NCBI GenBank assembly: GCA_001599815.1
Contig: BCIA01000003.1
Coordinates: forward strand, 558,001-622,000
DNA: 64,000 nucleotides
DNA from: Furcasterigmium furcatum
Taxonomy: Eukaryota > Ascomycota > Sordariomycetes > Glomerellales > Plectosphaerellaceae
Reading direction: 5' to 3'
The notes under the pieces are model-generated. The model saw nothing but the letters and a program-made list of their open reading frames with translations, was not told the DNA's origin and did no database searches. This document shows, one piece after another, positions 32,792 through 43,813 of the stretch (the stretch's first letter is position 1; the number at the start of each line of letters is the position of its first letter). The translations under genes were made by a program, and so were the position numbers.

Positions 32792-33886
32792 TCACTCCTT
32801 GGCCACATCATCACCCGCGCCATCACCATTGTAAGATACGTGAAACCGGTTCCTGCAACCCCAGGTTTTCCCCCTCCTCAAGTGGACCATCGACCTCCAC
32901 TCGGGCATATTCACGGCATTGACATACCGGTTCGGCTCCAGTGCGATGCCAGCCCTTGGCAACGCCGATGACCCCCCGGCCCCGGCATCGCCAACGCGTA
33001 TGCCGTCGCCCGAGTACAACTGGAACGACGGCTCTGTCGTGAACCCCTCGAGCCGTATCCCCGTACCGGCATGCGACATGGTCACGTAGCGGCGCAGCGG
33101 GAGGTCCCGTGTGTCAAGGGGCACCTCCCGCGGGTCCGTTTCCAAGACGAAGCAGTCGTCTATGACTGGCCACGTGTTGGTGAAGCTGACCGGCTGCCCT
33201 GTCTCCACCGCCGGATAAGGGAGTATCTTGCCCGTGGGAATCTGTAAATCGTCGACCTCGAGGTGGAGGTCTGTGTCGAACTCGACCTCCGTGCCCGCAA
33301 CCGTCGGCCTGTCGCCGAGGTTCCAGTATCCGTGGTTCGTCATGGAGCACACCGTCTCCGACACGTCCGCCTCGTCGCCAGTCATCTCGATCTCATATTC
33401 CACGTCGAGCACGACCTCCTCGGCCCCGCGGCGCGTCGTTCGTGTCCCGGTGTCACCCTGCCCTTCCTCCCCTTGACCCCTCTCCTCGACCGTGTACCAG
33501 ACTCGCGCGTCGACCTGGCCCGGGAACCCTTCATCTCCATCAGGGCTCCGGAGCGTAAACAGGACTGCGTCCCGGGAGCGCCGCTTGACAGCGTGCGGCC
33601 CGTCCCATATCTGCTTCCCCCATCCTACGACACCCCCGTGCAGTGTCGTGGCGTTGCGCTCGTTCCGGACGAAGACGTAGTCTCGCCCGTTCAGCCCCGT
33701 GATTATCCCATCCGACAGGCGATTTGGGATTCGGCCGATGGTCTCTCCAAAGTACGGGTGCTGTCGGGACTGGTATTCGTCTTGAGTTTTGAATCCCAGG
33801 ACGATGTTGCGGCCGCCTATCCAGAATTGATGAATGATGGCCCCGAGCGGGAGAAACTTGACCGGTGACTTGGGCATTGGCGACAT
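32792..33886 (-). CDS. Aldose 1-epimerase (mutarotase), 364 aa
   Basis: Single exon, galactose-mutarotase fold. Visible motifs are GRIPNRLSDG and TLHGG near the N-terminus, the catalytic His in TNHGYWNLG, the substrate Asp in VIDDCFVL and the catalytic Glu in IALEPNRYVNAVN. A low-complexity insert (GQGEEGQGDTGTRTTRR) enlarges one loop. The enzyme interconverts alpha and beta anomers of an aldose; a 1-dehydrogenase often needs one anomer, so it fits upstream of an SDR/lactonase pair. There is no signal peptide. It closes the sugar cluster. Confidence 0.92.
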   Translation of the reverse strand: MSPMPKSPVKFLPLGAIIHQFWIGGRNIVLGFKTQDEYQSRQHPYFGETIGRIPNRLSDGIITGLNGRDYVFVRNERNATTLHGGVVGWGKQIWDGPHAVKRRSRDAVLFTLRSPDGDEGFPGQVDARVWYTVEERGQGEEGQGDTGTRTTRRGAEEVVLDVEYEIEMTGDEADVSETVCSMTNHGYWNLGDRPTVAGTEVEFDTDLHLEVDDLQIPTGKILPYPAVETGQPVSFTNTWPVIDDCFVLETDPREVPLDTRDLPLRRYVTMSHAGTGIRLEGFTTEPSFQLYSGDGIRVGDAGAGGSSALPRAGIALEPNRYVNAVNMPEWRSMVHLRRGKTWGCRNRFHVSYNGDGAGDDVAKE

Positions 33887-34719
33887 TGAGGAACAAGGAG
33901 GAAAGGTATAAAAGCACTCTCTGTGCTGCCGTCGAGAAGTGCAACGAAGCTACACAATAATCGGTGATATGTACGAATATCATAGCGCTATATACGTACT
34001 CAAACTAAGCATAGCTGTTATTACGGACCTTTTAAATTCTCCATGTAATACTTACTTTTGGGTGGTACCGCTTGCTCCGGGGTCCCGGTGTTGCCGTTTT
34101 GGGACTTCCGGGAAAATTGGCCAGTCGAATGGCGGACTACCACGCTGGGACTATCCAGTACCTAGGTACAATCTGTTGGCAGGGAATTCCAGACGCTTCA
34201 GGACGAGAGAGTGTGTAAGCCTAGGCACAGACCAAACTGGTAGGGAAAAAAGGGAATACCGGGTTTTCAAGGTGCTCAAGGGGGCAATTCGAGTCTGTGT
34301 AGTGGTTCTTGATATAAGTTTTGTTAACTCTCCGCTTTGGCCGAAGGGGGTCTGTGCATTCCTCGACTGACGTGGTTAGGATGCGGAGGGGTTGGCTGCA
34401 GTATCGGATGGATTCACTACATGTCTTAAAAGGATGAACTGTCAGAGCTAGAGATAAAGTTGTATTCTGCCTCATCTCTTAGTGTAAATTGCTGCAATTT
34501 GTATTCAATGGTAATATGGAGATATAACTATGTCAACCGATATAAAATTTTCTCGGCGTCATGCCCATACGCCTCTCTGTTGCAATTCGTACATGTATAT
34601 CCTGTGCCGGCGGACTTCTTCACTCTGCTGTCATTCACTCCTGAAATCACGGCCTACCTAGCTATTTAGGCTATTTTCCGCCTACTCCGTGCGATCAGTA
34701 ATCTCCGCTACTCCAGCAT
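33887..34719. other. AT-richer intergenic between the sugar cluster and the NLR-like gene
   Basis: 833 bp, visibly richer in A/T than its surroundings, mainly 33955-34060 and 34430-34680. No gene, terminal repeat or transposase fragment is recognised. It may mark the border of the sugar cluster. Confidence 0.45.
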
Positions 34720-37700
34720 CTACGCCAGAGGACGAATATTATCATCGGCCCCAGCGCCCAGCAGTAGGTTGACAACCTGGAAATCACCAACTGTTCTTGC
34801 TAGCTGAAGTGCAGTTAAGCCGCTATCATTAGCAGCGTTAACCTTAGCCCCAGCATTAATAAGTCGTTTGACAGCTTGGAGACGGCCACCAATTGATGCC
34901 CTTTGAAGTGCTGACCAGCCTCCAGAGGTGACAGCGTTAACGTTAGCCCCAGCGTCGAGTAGTCGGTTGACAACCTGGAGATTGCCACCAATTGATGCCC
35001 TTTGAAGTGCTGACCAGCCTCCAGAGGTGACAGCGTTAACGTCAACCCCAGCGTCGAGTAGTCGGTCAACAACATGGAGGTAACCACCTTCCGACGCCCC
35101 TTGAAGTGATGTCCAGCCTTTAGCAGTAACACAGTCAGGGTCAACCCCAGCTTCGAGTAGTCTCTCAACAACATGGAGATGGCCACTTGATGATGCCTTG
35201 TGAAGTGACGTGCAGCCGACATTATAACCACCGTTAACGTCGGCCCCAGCTTCGAGCATTCGCTCAACAACCTGGAGATGGCCATGTCCTGATGCCTCTT
35301 GAAGCATTGTGTTGATCCATCTCTTGGAAATCCATCCAGCTTCCAGAAAAATGGAGATGGCCTCCCTATCGCAATCCTCTACTAATTTCTCGACCAGTTT
35401 CTCTTTCTCGTATGGTCCTAATGGTCCTAGTAAACTGATGGCGTAGCGCAGAAGAGCGTAATTGTGTGCATGATTACTCCAAGTGAGGATCGCTTTCTGT
35501 CTTTCGTCAGGTGTTGAACCTTGCCAAGGAATTTGCGCCAGACTGTGAACAGATGTGACAGTTTGATGCCACAAATTCCAAGTGATAGATCTTCCTTCTT
35601 GGAATCTGGCAGAATGGTAAATCCAATGTTTCGCCGCGTAGTTGAGAAAAGGATGGCTTTGCTGCAGTACGTCCAAACTTCGGTCAGTATCACTTCTACC
35701 ATAAGTCGCAAGGGTTCCAACAATATCCTGGTCTGATTTGGCCTTGAGACTGTTTGAATCTAACTTGAGGTCGGCAAAGCGTCTCTTCAGCTTGGCCATT
35801 CTGGACCCCTGCCCAAGCGCAGCAGCGGTTAGAGCCATAGGGTCGACATTGAGTGGCCGCATTCGTCGGGCTATGGTCGTTTTGAAGTCGTTGAAGTGAA
35901 GGTATGTAACACATATTTCACCGGCGAAGTGGTCTGCCTCGTCCGCGTCAACATGAAATTCCGTAAGCTCCGCCGGCAGGTCTGCCTTTGTGATGAAGTC
36001 GAGGATGGTTTTGTGAGCGAGCTGAACTAGTGCAGGGTGTTCTTCGGTGACCTGTACGAGATTCTCGCACCATGAGACAATACGAATCATGTCATGAACC
36101 AGCCTCTCGGGCATTGAGTGTGGTTGCTTGATGTCGATAGAGATGGCTTCGCCGAGTTCATTGAGCCTCAGCGGCCGTTTCGCTGCGACCAGCCACCGAA
36201 AGACTTTCTGGGCTAATTTGCCTTGTCGCCGGGATAAGATGCGCCACAAAATTCGCGTGAACGTGTCCTCCAAGTCTCTGGGAAGACTACTCAGACACTG
36301 GCGGATATCAACATCGCAGGTTGCGAAGCAGAGCTCATGGATGAGGAATGTAGCCCACAGGAACCTTGGGCAGTCAGCATGTTTCTTTCTCGGGGCCAAA
36401 GGTAACCATGCACTCACATCCCGTCAGCATGCTGACTGAGGGTATTCTTGATGTCGTCCAAGAGATCAGGATTCCCACAAACCAGTTCCTTTCGGTGTAC
36501 TCGTTCTTCGACGGTGGCCTCAACATACAGACGGATGTCCGAGGAGTGGCTATCGCAAGCCATCGACACATGAATGATGTGCTCGAATCGACCTCTCAAG
36601 TCCAAGTAGACGCTTCCACGACTAGCCATGAATATCTTTGGGCCTGGGTCGGCCTCAGCAAGAGACGAGAGCATATCAAGAACGTCGCGTCGCTCCGTGA
36701 TCTCGTATTCGTCAAGCCCATCGACGAAGATGAAGAATGTGCCACAGTCCCTGATTCTTTGTTGGAGTAGGTTTACCCAGTCTTGGAGTGGAACGAACGG
36801 CTGGTGATGGTGTTTTCGCAGTTGGCTCTCCATGTCCTCCGATAATGTGTTGCCGTCCACGATGGTTTGCCGGATGACCGATCGAATTAATGTTTCCGCC
36901 TTGAGGGAGTCGGAGTTGTCGTACTGCACGAAAAAGAACGCAACACGGTCACCAGAGCCCTCATTCATGCTAGAAAGGACATAGTTGATGACATTCGCGC
37001 TGGACATTGTCAGCAACTACACCCATGACGCTTCCGGATGTGGACTCTAGAGCCTACCACAGGATGGTTTTCCCTGATCCGACTGTATTGCATTAACATG
37101 GATCATAGATCAAAAGTTTCACTTGGAACACATACTCTTTCCGGAACACCAGAGCAAGGGTGGTCCAGTCCCATCGTACCAACGAGTGAATTCGGAGGTC
37201 GAAAATATCCATTCGGCAGTGTCGGCTTGGCGCTTTTTGCAAGCTTCTCTGAACGGGGCGAGGTAGTCATGTGAAGACAGTGATTCGAGTAGCTGCTGTC
37301 TTTCCACTCCTGCAAGTCCGTAAGCTTTAATCCTCTGCGAGTGTGCTGGGAAGACTGACTGGATTGGCGGTCGGACTGTTGTACTTGGAGGTTCTTGATT
37401 GCCTCAAGATCTCTTTTCGCCTGCGGGGCAAGTTTTCCCAGCATCGACCTCTGTTTGGCTGCCGCATCTCTTTCCTTGCGCTGGAGCTCATATTCGTCGA
37501 GATCGGCCTTTGTTTTGGCAAAAGCAATCGCCTCCTTCACTCCCTTGCCCAGCATTTGTATTCTGCTGACATCGGGTTTGAATTCTTGGTCAAACGACTG
37601 TCGGAAAGCGTTCATGAGGTGGTTCTGCCCTACTACAAGTCAGCAACCCGTGCATGGGCGGCGGGGACGGCATCGAGTATCGAACAGGGTCTCTGAATCG

Positions 37701-38269
37701 CCTCTAATGCATGCTTGCAGCAGCGGACTATCGCGGCATTGAAATCGCAAAGCGCCTTCTGGAGTCGGGAGGAGGCTGGAAAGAGGGCTTGGTAGTCGGC
37801 AAAACGGGGACAGTCTGTACTGAAGACCATGAAAAGACCAGAGAGGGACTCGAAGTACGACGTGTAGTTTACCGCTATCTGCGACCGTTAGCTCATATCA
37901 GGTAACAGGCACAGGGGTTTTCCTCACAAGCAGGGCAAGCTTGATGCTTCCCCAGACCAAGGCAGCAATCTCCGGATTGGATGACGCGAAGGTGTCAACG
38001 ACGGTCGAGAACGCCTGGACAGACTGAAGAACAGTGAAGAGACGGCTTGCGATGCCGCGGCCCTTCTTCAGCTGGTTTTCACGGTCCAGCTGAGCAGTGA
38101 ATGTCAGAACTGCCTGTGCGTCTTGCACGGAGGCGATGCTGCGCAGCTTTTGGCGTTGAGCGCCCGTCAGGATGGTCTGGAAGTCGTCGACCGCCTCTTT
38201 CAGCGACGTGTCGGGGCCATCGAGGCCCGCAGAAGTCCTAGACGGAGACGATGCCACCACAAGGTCCAT
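34720..38269 (-). CDS. NACHT-ankyrin (NLR-like, STAND) protein, 1076 aa
   Basis: Exons 38269-37928, 37878-37686, 37629-37360, 37309-37136, 37082-37058 (25 nt), 36999-36418 and 36364-34720; the sum is a multiple of three. The N-terminal ~200 residues match the helical domain common in fungal NLR-like proteins (I think DUF7708: ALVWGSIKLALL, then HALEAIQRPW). A linker leads to the NACHT P-loop GSGKT near residue 330, encoded by the 25-nt exon. The Walker B-type FFIFVDGLDEYE and sensor FMASRG follow. The C-terminus (~874-1076) holds about six ankyrin repeats, two almost identical. Such proteins act in nonself recognition or cell death in fungi; this role is inferred. The 37359/37310 junction (GTCAGT donor) is the least sure. 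Confidence 0.85.
34885..35082 (-). repeat. Two nearly identical 99-bp ankyrin-repeat units
   Basis: The units starting at 34885 and 34984 (exact 99-bp offset) are identical over their first ~58 bp and differ at only a few positions after that. Each encodes one 33-residue ankyrin unit (motif GGWSALQRASIGG). Neighbouring units have diverged much more, which points to recent duplication or gene conversion. Confidence 0.85.
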
Positions 38270-39218
38270 TGTATCTCGAGACCTCCAGCCGGGAGAGACG
38301 TCATAGTCGTCAGATGGCTGTGATGGAAGGTTCCTCCTCCTCCATCTTCCTCACCTCGGATCGACCCCGCGCGATGCTTCGCACGGACCAATACATCATT
38401 CATGCAGGCGCCCTTCGCCGAAATTCCAATTCAATTGCCCAATCGCCGTGTGAATCGCTCGGCGGCTGGGATTCGTCAAGCAGTGAATCATGTGGCGTCG
38501 TGCCCAGACGCGGCAGAACATGTCTGCCGTGGTGGTGAGCATCATGATTGGGCAAACCTCGACCAAACTCCACGGTCATAGTCGCTGATGGTATCGATAA
38601 CAAACTCGCAGTCTTTCCTGTCGTACAGGAAGTGAGAAATATTCCGCGCCTTTCGTGCATGCCGGCTGGCGGGTGTGTGTTGGCTCGATTTTGGCCACTG
38701 AAGGTCAGCGGGATCATTACCTATGACCCGAGCTGCGGACGGCCTCTTCGTCCTTCAGCCAGGAATCAGGATTGCCTTGGTGCCGAGGCAATGGATGGGC
38801 ATATTCTGCGGCGGGAGACAATCCTTCTCTTGGAAACAGCCAGATAGAGTGCTCTGCTGTCACGACTCTGGGTTCCGGCGTCCGATGTTGCATTCGTTGC
38901 TGAAGACTGCTACCTGGACTCAGCAATTGCAGGGAACGATCAACCAATATATATGGCACCCGACCGTAGAGACTTGTGGCCGAGATGCTCGGCATAGGAC
39001 GCGTACGACATCGAAAACAAGAAATAGGATGCCCTCGCCGCATGGCCGTATCACGGGCTTCGGGGCCAGCGGCAGACTTTTGAAGTGTTTAACGATGCTC
39101 AAGCCTCAGCCTTGAAGTATAAAAAGCTGGAGTCATCCGCTCTTTTCTGGGTTTGACAATCATCTCAAGCAGCCATTTCTCCTCCAGCCACAACGGAGTT
39201 GTCTGCCAAGGTGGGTTG
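38270..39218. other. Intergenic, NLR-like promoter and Cys-rich protein promoter
   Basis: About 950 bp between divergent starts. A TATA box (TATAAAAA, 39118-39125) lies 100 bp upstream of the Cys-rich protein's first ATG. No other gene could be supported. Confidence 0.5.
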
Positions 39219-39790
39219 ATGTTGGCGAGTACCAGCCGCCCTGCGCATGCTGTAGTATTTCAACAGGCTTCCTTCCAACCTGATGCTGACGATGCCTGGT
39301 ACAGATTCTCGTCCTGGCGCTCGTTGCCGTCGCGGTAGCCAGCCCGACCGCCGCTCCCACCGAGCTTGAGGCCCGCCAGTTCACTATCCCGAAATGCCCG
39401 AGAGATCACCCCCTGGTCGTTGCTTGCCATAAACCAATCTATGAGGAGTGTCTGAAGACGGGCTACCCGTGTGTGCCTCCCAGAACCCTGCCGTGGGAGG
39501 CGTGCCGCAACTACTGCGAGGCCACGAGCTACAACCGGTGCGGCTTCGCGTGCCGCCCACCCCTGCCCGCTCGCGACTGCCCCATCAACGATCTCTTCTT
39601 CCGGTGCGTGCATTCCTTTGCGCTTGGCTGCCAGGAGAAACCGGTCGTGGCTTGCCGCAACAACAACTACACCCCGGAGCAGTGTTACGACTACTGCTAC
39701 GACTCGTGGAATAACCAGGTGAACGGCTATTGCCGCTCGTATTGCGACATACCGGAGCTGTGGGACGACGACCTCCCGGAGCTCCCTTGA
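39219..39790 (+). CDS. Small secreted cysteine-rich protein, about 172 aa
   Basis: Proposed exons 39219-39251 and 39305-39790; the intron has a GTAGTA donor and TGCTGAC branch. The mature part is certain, but exon 1 is less so. The start at 39219 is the first ATG after the TATA box at 39118. The hydrophobic ILVLALVAVAVAS is a signal peptide core. The mature chain has about 16 Cys in repeated patterns such as EACRNYCE, RCGFACRP and QCYDYCYD, and no recognised domain. It ends in an acidic tail (LWDDDLPELP). Small, secreted and Cys-rich is the profile of apoplastic effectors or surface proteins; no activity can be assigned. Confidence 0.65.
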
Positions 39791-40589
39791 AGGCCGAACA
39801 TCGGGAGGAGGAGACTGCGAGCCAAACCTAGTGAGGTATTAGGTCAGATAGACGGCCACGGCGCAGGGAATGGATGGAATTGTAGGAAGGTGTCGGGTAT
39901 GTTAGACGTTGCACTGGACTTGAACTCTCACTTCAACTATATTATGACAAGTTCTAAGTGACCAGATCGTTCATAAGGTGAGCGGAAAACAAGTCATTCT
40001 GCCAGAATCCTGCTCTAAACGCCGTAAAAACATGGCGCCAGGGACGCGACGTGGCCCGAATTTGGGTCCTATTTCACGAGTGCCGTCTTTCCGCGTAACT
40101 GGTTCAGGCTCCTTGCGTCCATTGGTCCATCCATGTGCACACGCATCAGTCCACTGAGGAAAACTTGGAGTAAGGCTGGTGCCAAGCACGCCGATCCCCC
40201 TATATATACATGCACCTACATCAGTTGATCGGGGCTGCATATGGTCTGCGGCGGACGAGCATTTTGGCTGGGATTGGTTGGCTGCGGAGCTTCTGCCTTG
40301 CCACCACAGCACAGCCCCCCTGCTTTGGTGACAAGCAGGCAGTTGGCAGGCAAAGGGCAGGGCAGGCAAGCAGGCTACAGAGGCGCAGCCATCCTGACAC
40401 TGGGGTAGGACCGTTGGACACTTTGGTCGGGCGTAGAACGACTCTGCTTGCTTCTTTATTAATCAGTGCTCCCGGCCTGCGCCCGACGTTCTGATATCCA
40501 ACGCCATTCCAATTCCGGCGCCCTATTGAACACTGCGTACCTCATCGATCATTAAAGTCGTTTCCGCCTGTGCCAGCAAAATTGGGACC
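39791..40589. other. Intergenic
   Basis: 800 bp between two plus-strand genes. A GGCAGGCAAG-type purine-rich imperfect repeat lies near 40333-40378. No gene is supported. Confidence 0.45.
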
Positions 40590-41702
40590 ATGTCTGTTGG
40601 ACCAGCCCTCATCGGCTACATCGTCGGACCCCTTTTGGGTATCGCTGTCATCGCTTTTTTTGTATCTCACAGCGCTGGGAAGTCCAAAGAGAGGTCTCGC
40701 CTTGCAAGAGGGCTCCCGAAAACGCTGCCCAAGACCAGCGGGGCTGACTCCATGAATAAAGCGCTCCGGCGCGAGTTCGACCGACGGGTCGCGAACGAGA
40801 GTCTGACCCTCTTCCGCCAGGACAAGGTGGGCATACGCGGCCAGCAGCACGGAGTCTGGCTTTCTCATCACATCAGTCCAGGGGGGCGTCTCGGACATAT
40901 CCTGCTGTTCACCCAAGGGCACAGGTACGAGATTCGGCGGGCCGCCAGCGTGCCCGGAAACGAGAAAGGCGCCACCGGCGCCGGCCCCGCAACGGCGCCG
41001 GCCCGCCCCGTCAAGCAGCCGGACCTCGAATCGGGTCAATGCCCCGATGCCCTGACGCCTCCTGGTGGCGGCTGGACCCCCGTGGCGACCGTCCACGACA
41101 ACACATACGAGTACAGAATGACCCTTGGCACTGTCGAGGAGGAACGCAGGCGGCGGGCCACGTCCACGTCCACATCGAACAGCGTCCCGAAACCCTGTGA
41201 ATTCATCCTCTACCTCATCGGCTGGACCACCAAAACCCCGGGCGAGGTCGACGGCGCGTTCCGCACGGTAGCTGGGACCTTTGACCGGCACCACCGCGCC
41301 GTCAAGGCGTGGCCCAAGTTCATCGGAGAGCTCTCAGGCGAGGTGGTGGCGCAGGAGGCGATCGCGTACAAATTCGCGGTCTCCTCTCAGACTACTTGTT
41401 ACCGCCAGAGAGCGACCGAGTCGGACATCACTTACGCGGCCGGCGTGGCGATGTGGACGCTGCAGATGCAGGATATGGAAAAGGAAGCCCTGGAACGAGA
41501 GAAGTTGGAAAGGCTGCAGGACAATATCGCCCTGGCGGAGAGCTTCAAGGGCGTGATCGAGGGGGCATATGAGCTTGCGGGTATCGCAATAGGCCACGAG
41601 GTTGCAGCTGGGTACTCGTTTGATGGTTCAGGGGGAGGGGGAGGCGGCGGCGGCGGTGGTTGTAATGATGGCGGCGGTGGAGGGGGTTCGTGCGGAGGGT
41701 AG
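40590..41702 (+). CDS. Unknown single-pass membrane protein with Gly/Cys-rich tail, 370 aa
   Basis: Single-exon ORF with an ATG at 40590 in good context. Residues 5-25 (ALIGYIVGPLLGIAVIAFFV) form one TM helix, followed by a basic stretch (KSKERSRLARG) that would keep the rest in the cytosol. A soluble domain of ~260 residues contains EFILYLIGWTTKTPGE and a Ser/Thr-rich loop. A charged helix (MEKEALEREKLERLQDN) may form a coiled coil. The last 25 residues are almost pure Gly broken by three Cys. I do not recognise the family. Codon use and composition match the neighbours. Confidence 0.7.
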   Translation: MSVGPALIGYIVGPLLGIAVIAFFVSHSAGKSKERSRLARGLPKTLPKTSGADSMNKALRREFDRRVANESLTLFRQDKVGIRGQQHGVWLSHHISPGGRLGHILLFTQGHRYEIRRAASVPGNEKGATGAGPATAPARPVKQPDLESGQCPDALTPPGGGWTPVATVHDNTYEYRMTLGTVEEERRRRATSTSTSNSVPKPCEFILYLIGWTTKTPGEVDGAFRTVAGTFDRHHRAVKAWPKFIGELSGEVVAQEAIAYKFAVSSQTTCYRQRATESDITYAAGVAMWTLQMQDMEKEALEREKLERLQDNIALAESFKGVIEGAYELAGIAIGHEVAAGYSFDGSGGGGGGGGGGCNDGGGGGGSCGG

Positions 41703-41759
41703 AGGGGGCCATTTGTGTATAGAGGTACTACCTAGTTGCTACATTGAACTGAGCTTTTC

Positions 41760-43813
41760 CTATTCCATGGTGCCCTTCTTCTCGATAACCCCGTCGTCTG
41801 TGGTGGCACAGTCGGCCTCAAGCACTGTCGTCCTCTCGGAACTGAAGTCGTACGGCTCGTAAAGGCCTGCACCCGGGACAGGGAATATGCGGCAGATGGC
41901 GCTGTATATGGTGAAGCCTCCACAAAGACCTAGGAGATTTGTGAGCGGGCGCTTGTTTAACCGCTTGACTGAGCTTCGCCGCGTGATGGGCGCCTCTGGG
42001 AAGGGCTTACCAATGAGGAAAGAAACCCTGAAAATGCGCGTCCAGGCGATGTGGACGTCTATTCCGCCTATGGCACCGGCAAACCCAGCTGTGGTGAAGA
42101 GGTCAGCTTACTGTCGGTCGACCCGTGCACACGGTGTGATACAATATCCAGGCCGTGACCACTTACGCAGGGACATCCAGATGATCGAAAGCCATGTGAT
42201 GAAGGCCTTCGAGTGAAACCCGTACTGGTACCAGTAGATGGACTCGGTGCTGCCGACGTACATGTCCGGGACCTTGTACTTCTGCTTGCGGACGACAAGG
42301 AAGTCCGCGATGTAAATGCCGATCAGGGGAGAGATGAAGATGCCGAGCGACCCGATTACAGTGATGAAGGTGCTCGGCGCGTTGACGAGATTCCAGGGGC
42401 AACTGCCGAGCGCGATGGCGGCCAGGATGAGGCTTCCGCGGCGGGCATTGATCCATTGCGGCGCGAGGGAGGCCAGGTCCATGCCTGTCGCGACCGCGTT
42501 GGAGGAGATGTTCACGGCGAGCTGGCTCAGGAACCAGCCCATGCCGCAGAAGAAGGTCCCGGCCCGGGTGGTAGCACTGTAGTCGACATCTTGGATGTGT
42601 GCCAGTAGGGTGATGGGTTGCCAGATGACCTTGCCGTACATCTGGCTCGACGCGCTGGTGACAAAAACGCCGAGCATGGAAGACATGGACACGGACAGGG
42701 GGCAGGCGATCCAGATACCGACACGGGCGGCCATCGGGGTCTTGCTGTAGCGCGTCCAGTCAGAGTGCCTGATGCTGACGCCGGTATAGGTCGTGGCCAT
42801 GGTGCAGATAGCCTGGAAGAAGCGGAAGGCGGTTTCACTGCGGATGATAGCGGTCAACACCCTGGTCTGCGAGGCTTGGAGTTCGTCATAGGTGAGTTGC
42901 ATAGTACCTTGTAGAGAGCTGAGTTGGAGGGGCAACGAGATTTCCTGCTCCGCCGTTCGCAGCCATGGCCCAGATAAACATTCCGACAATCGTGCATGTG
43001 ACGCCGATGAAGCTGACTAGATAGAATCGGTGAAGCTTGTGCGGCTTCACGAAGATGAGACTGACAAAGACGACATAGTAGATCAAGGTGCCGATGAAGT
43101 CCTTGGTGGTAATCCGGGCACTTTGTTTGGCAGGACGAGTCAGCGGAGGGCATACTGTCACCCGGGAGCACTGTCGACCAACCTTTCTGGGAAGCTGTTG
43201 GGCAACCGGTGGAACTGAGGGATAACGGCAGATAACATGACACTCATGGCTAAGCCGCCCCAGTACGTCTGAATCCCGCTGCTATGTGGACGTCAGCACC
43301 CCTGCTCACCGCGACGCCCGGTCGGGAGTCACTTACTAGACGAAGTTGCTGAAGCACTTCAGTACAATGACAAAGTAACTGCCGTACATGCCGAAGGCCG
43401 AGCGAGACATCATGGGAAACCCAAGGCCGTACTTGATGCCGAACTCGCCACAGCCCCACGATATGAGGCCGGACAGCACGCCGCCGAGGATGTTGGCCGC
43501 GATGGCCTGGCTTGCACTCAGGCCGGTGGTAATGGCCGTCGATCCCATGACCCAGTACGTGGCAGAGACACCAGCAGCAACCCTAGATAGGTTGACAATA
43601 TTAGCGTGGTCCTGCCGACAAGACACTCTCTAAAAGGGCCATTCCCGGGAGGGTAGGATCGTCTTACCAGAAGCCCAGATACGACTTGACAGTGTAAGTG
43701 CGATTCTCGGGAAGGACGGGCAGGATGTCTGCGTTCGTCCAACGGTCAGTAGGTCTCCCGTTATCGGAGTCCCTGACGCGGAGGGCGTCGGTGACGTTCT
43801 TGAGAGAGCCCAT
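41760..43813 (-). CDS. NCS1-family nucleobase/hydantoin-type permease, 540 aa
   Basis: Seven exons: 43813-43668, 43582-43337, 43281-43183, 43120-42908, 42837-42167, 42088-42011 and 41929-41760; in frame throughout. A 12-TM cytosol-facing transporter. Family landmarks: TNADILPVLPENRTYTVKSYLGFW before TM1, GFPMMSRSAFGMYGSYF in TM3, YSGIQTYWGG in TM4, the loop ITTKDFIG, DWTRYSK after TM6 and the segment SSNAVATGMDLASLAP in TM8. The family imports uracil, allantoin, purines, hydantoins or nicotinamide riboside with H+ or Na+. It is divergent from a class III aminotransferase and next to a lactam-type locus, so a cyclic amide is a possible substrate (inference). Confidence 0.92.

Noticed and set aside
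33900..33915. TATAAAA near the epimerase start
   Set aside because: It reads as a TATA box on the plus strand, while the gene is on the minus strand, so it is not the expected orientation.
33887..34719. Possible transposon remnant in the AT-richer stretch
   Set aside because: No terminal repeats, transposase or reverse transcriptase fragments and no matching second copy in the window.
38548..38847. 99-aa open frame between the NLR-like and Cys-rich protein genes
   Set aside because: No recognisable family and no supporting promoter or splice structure.
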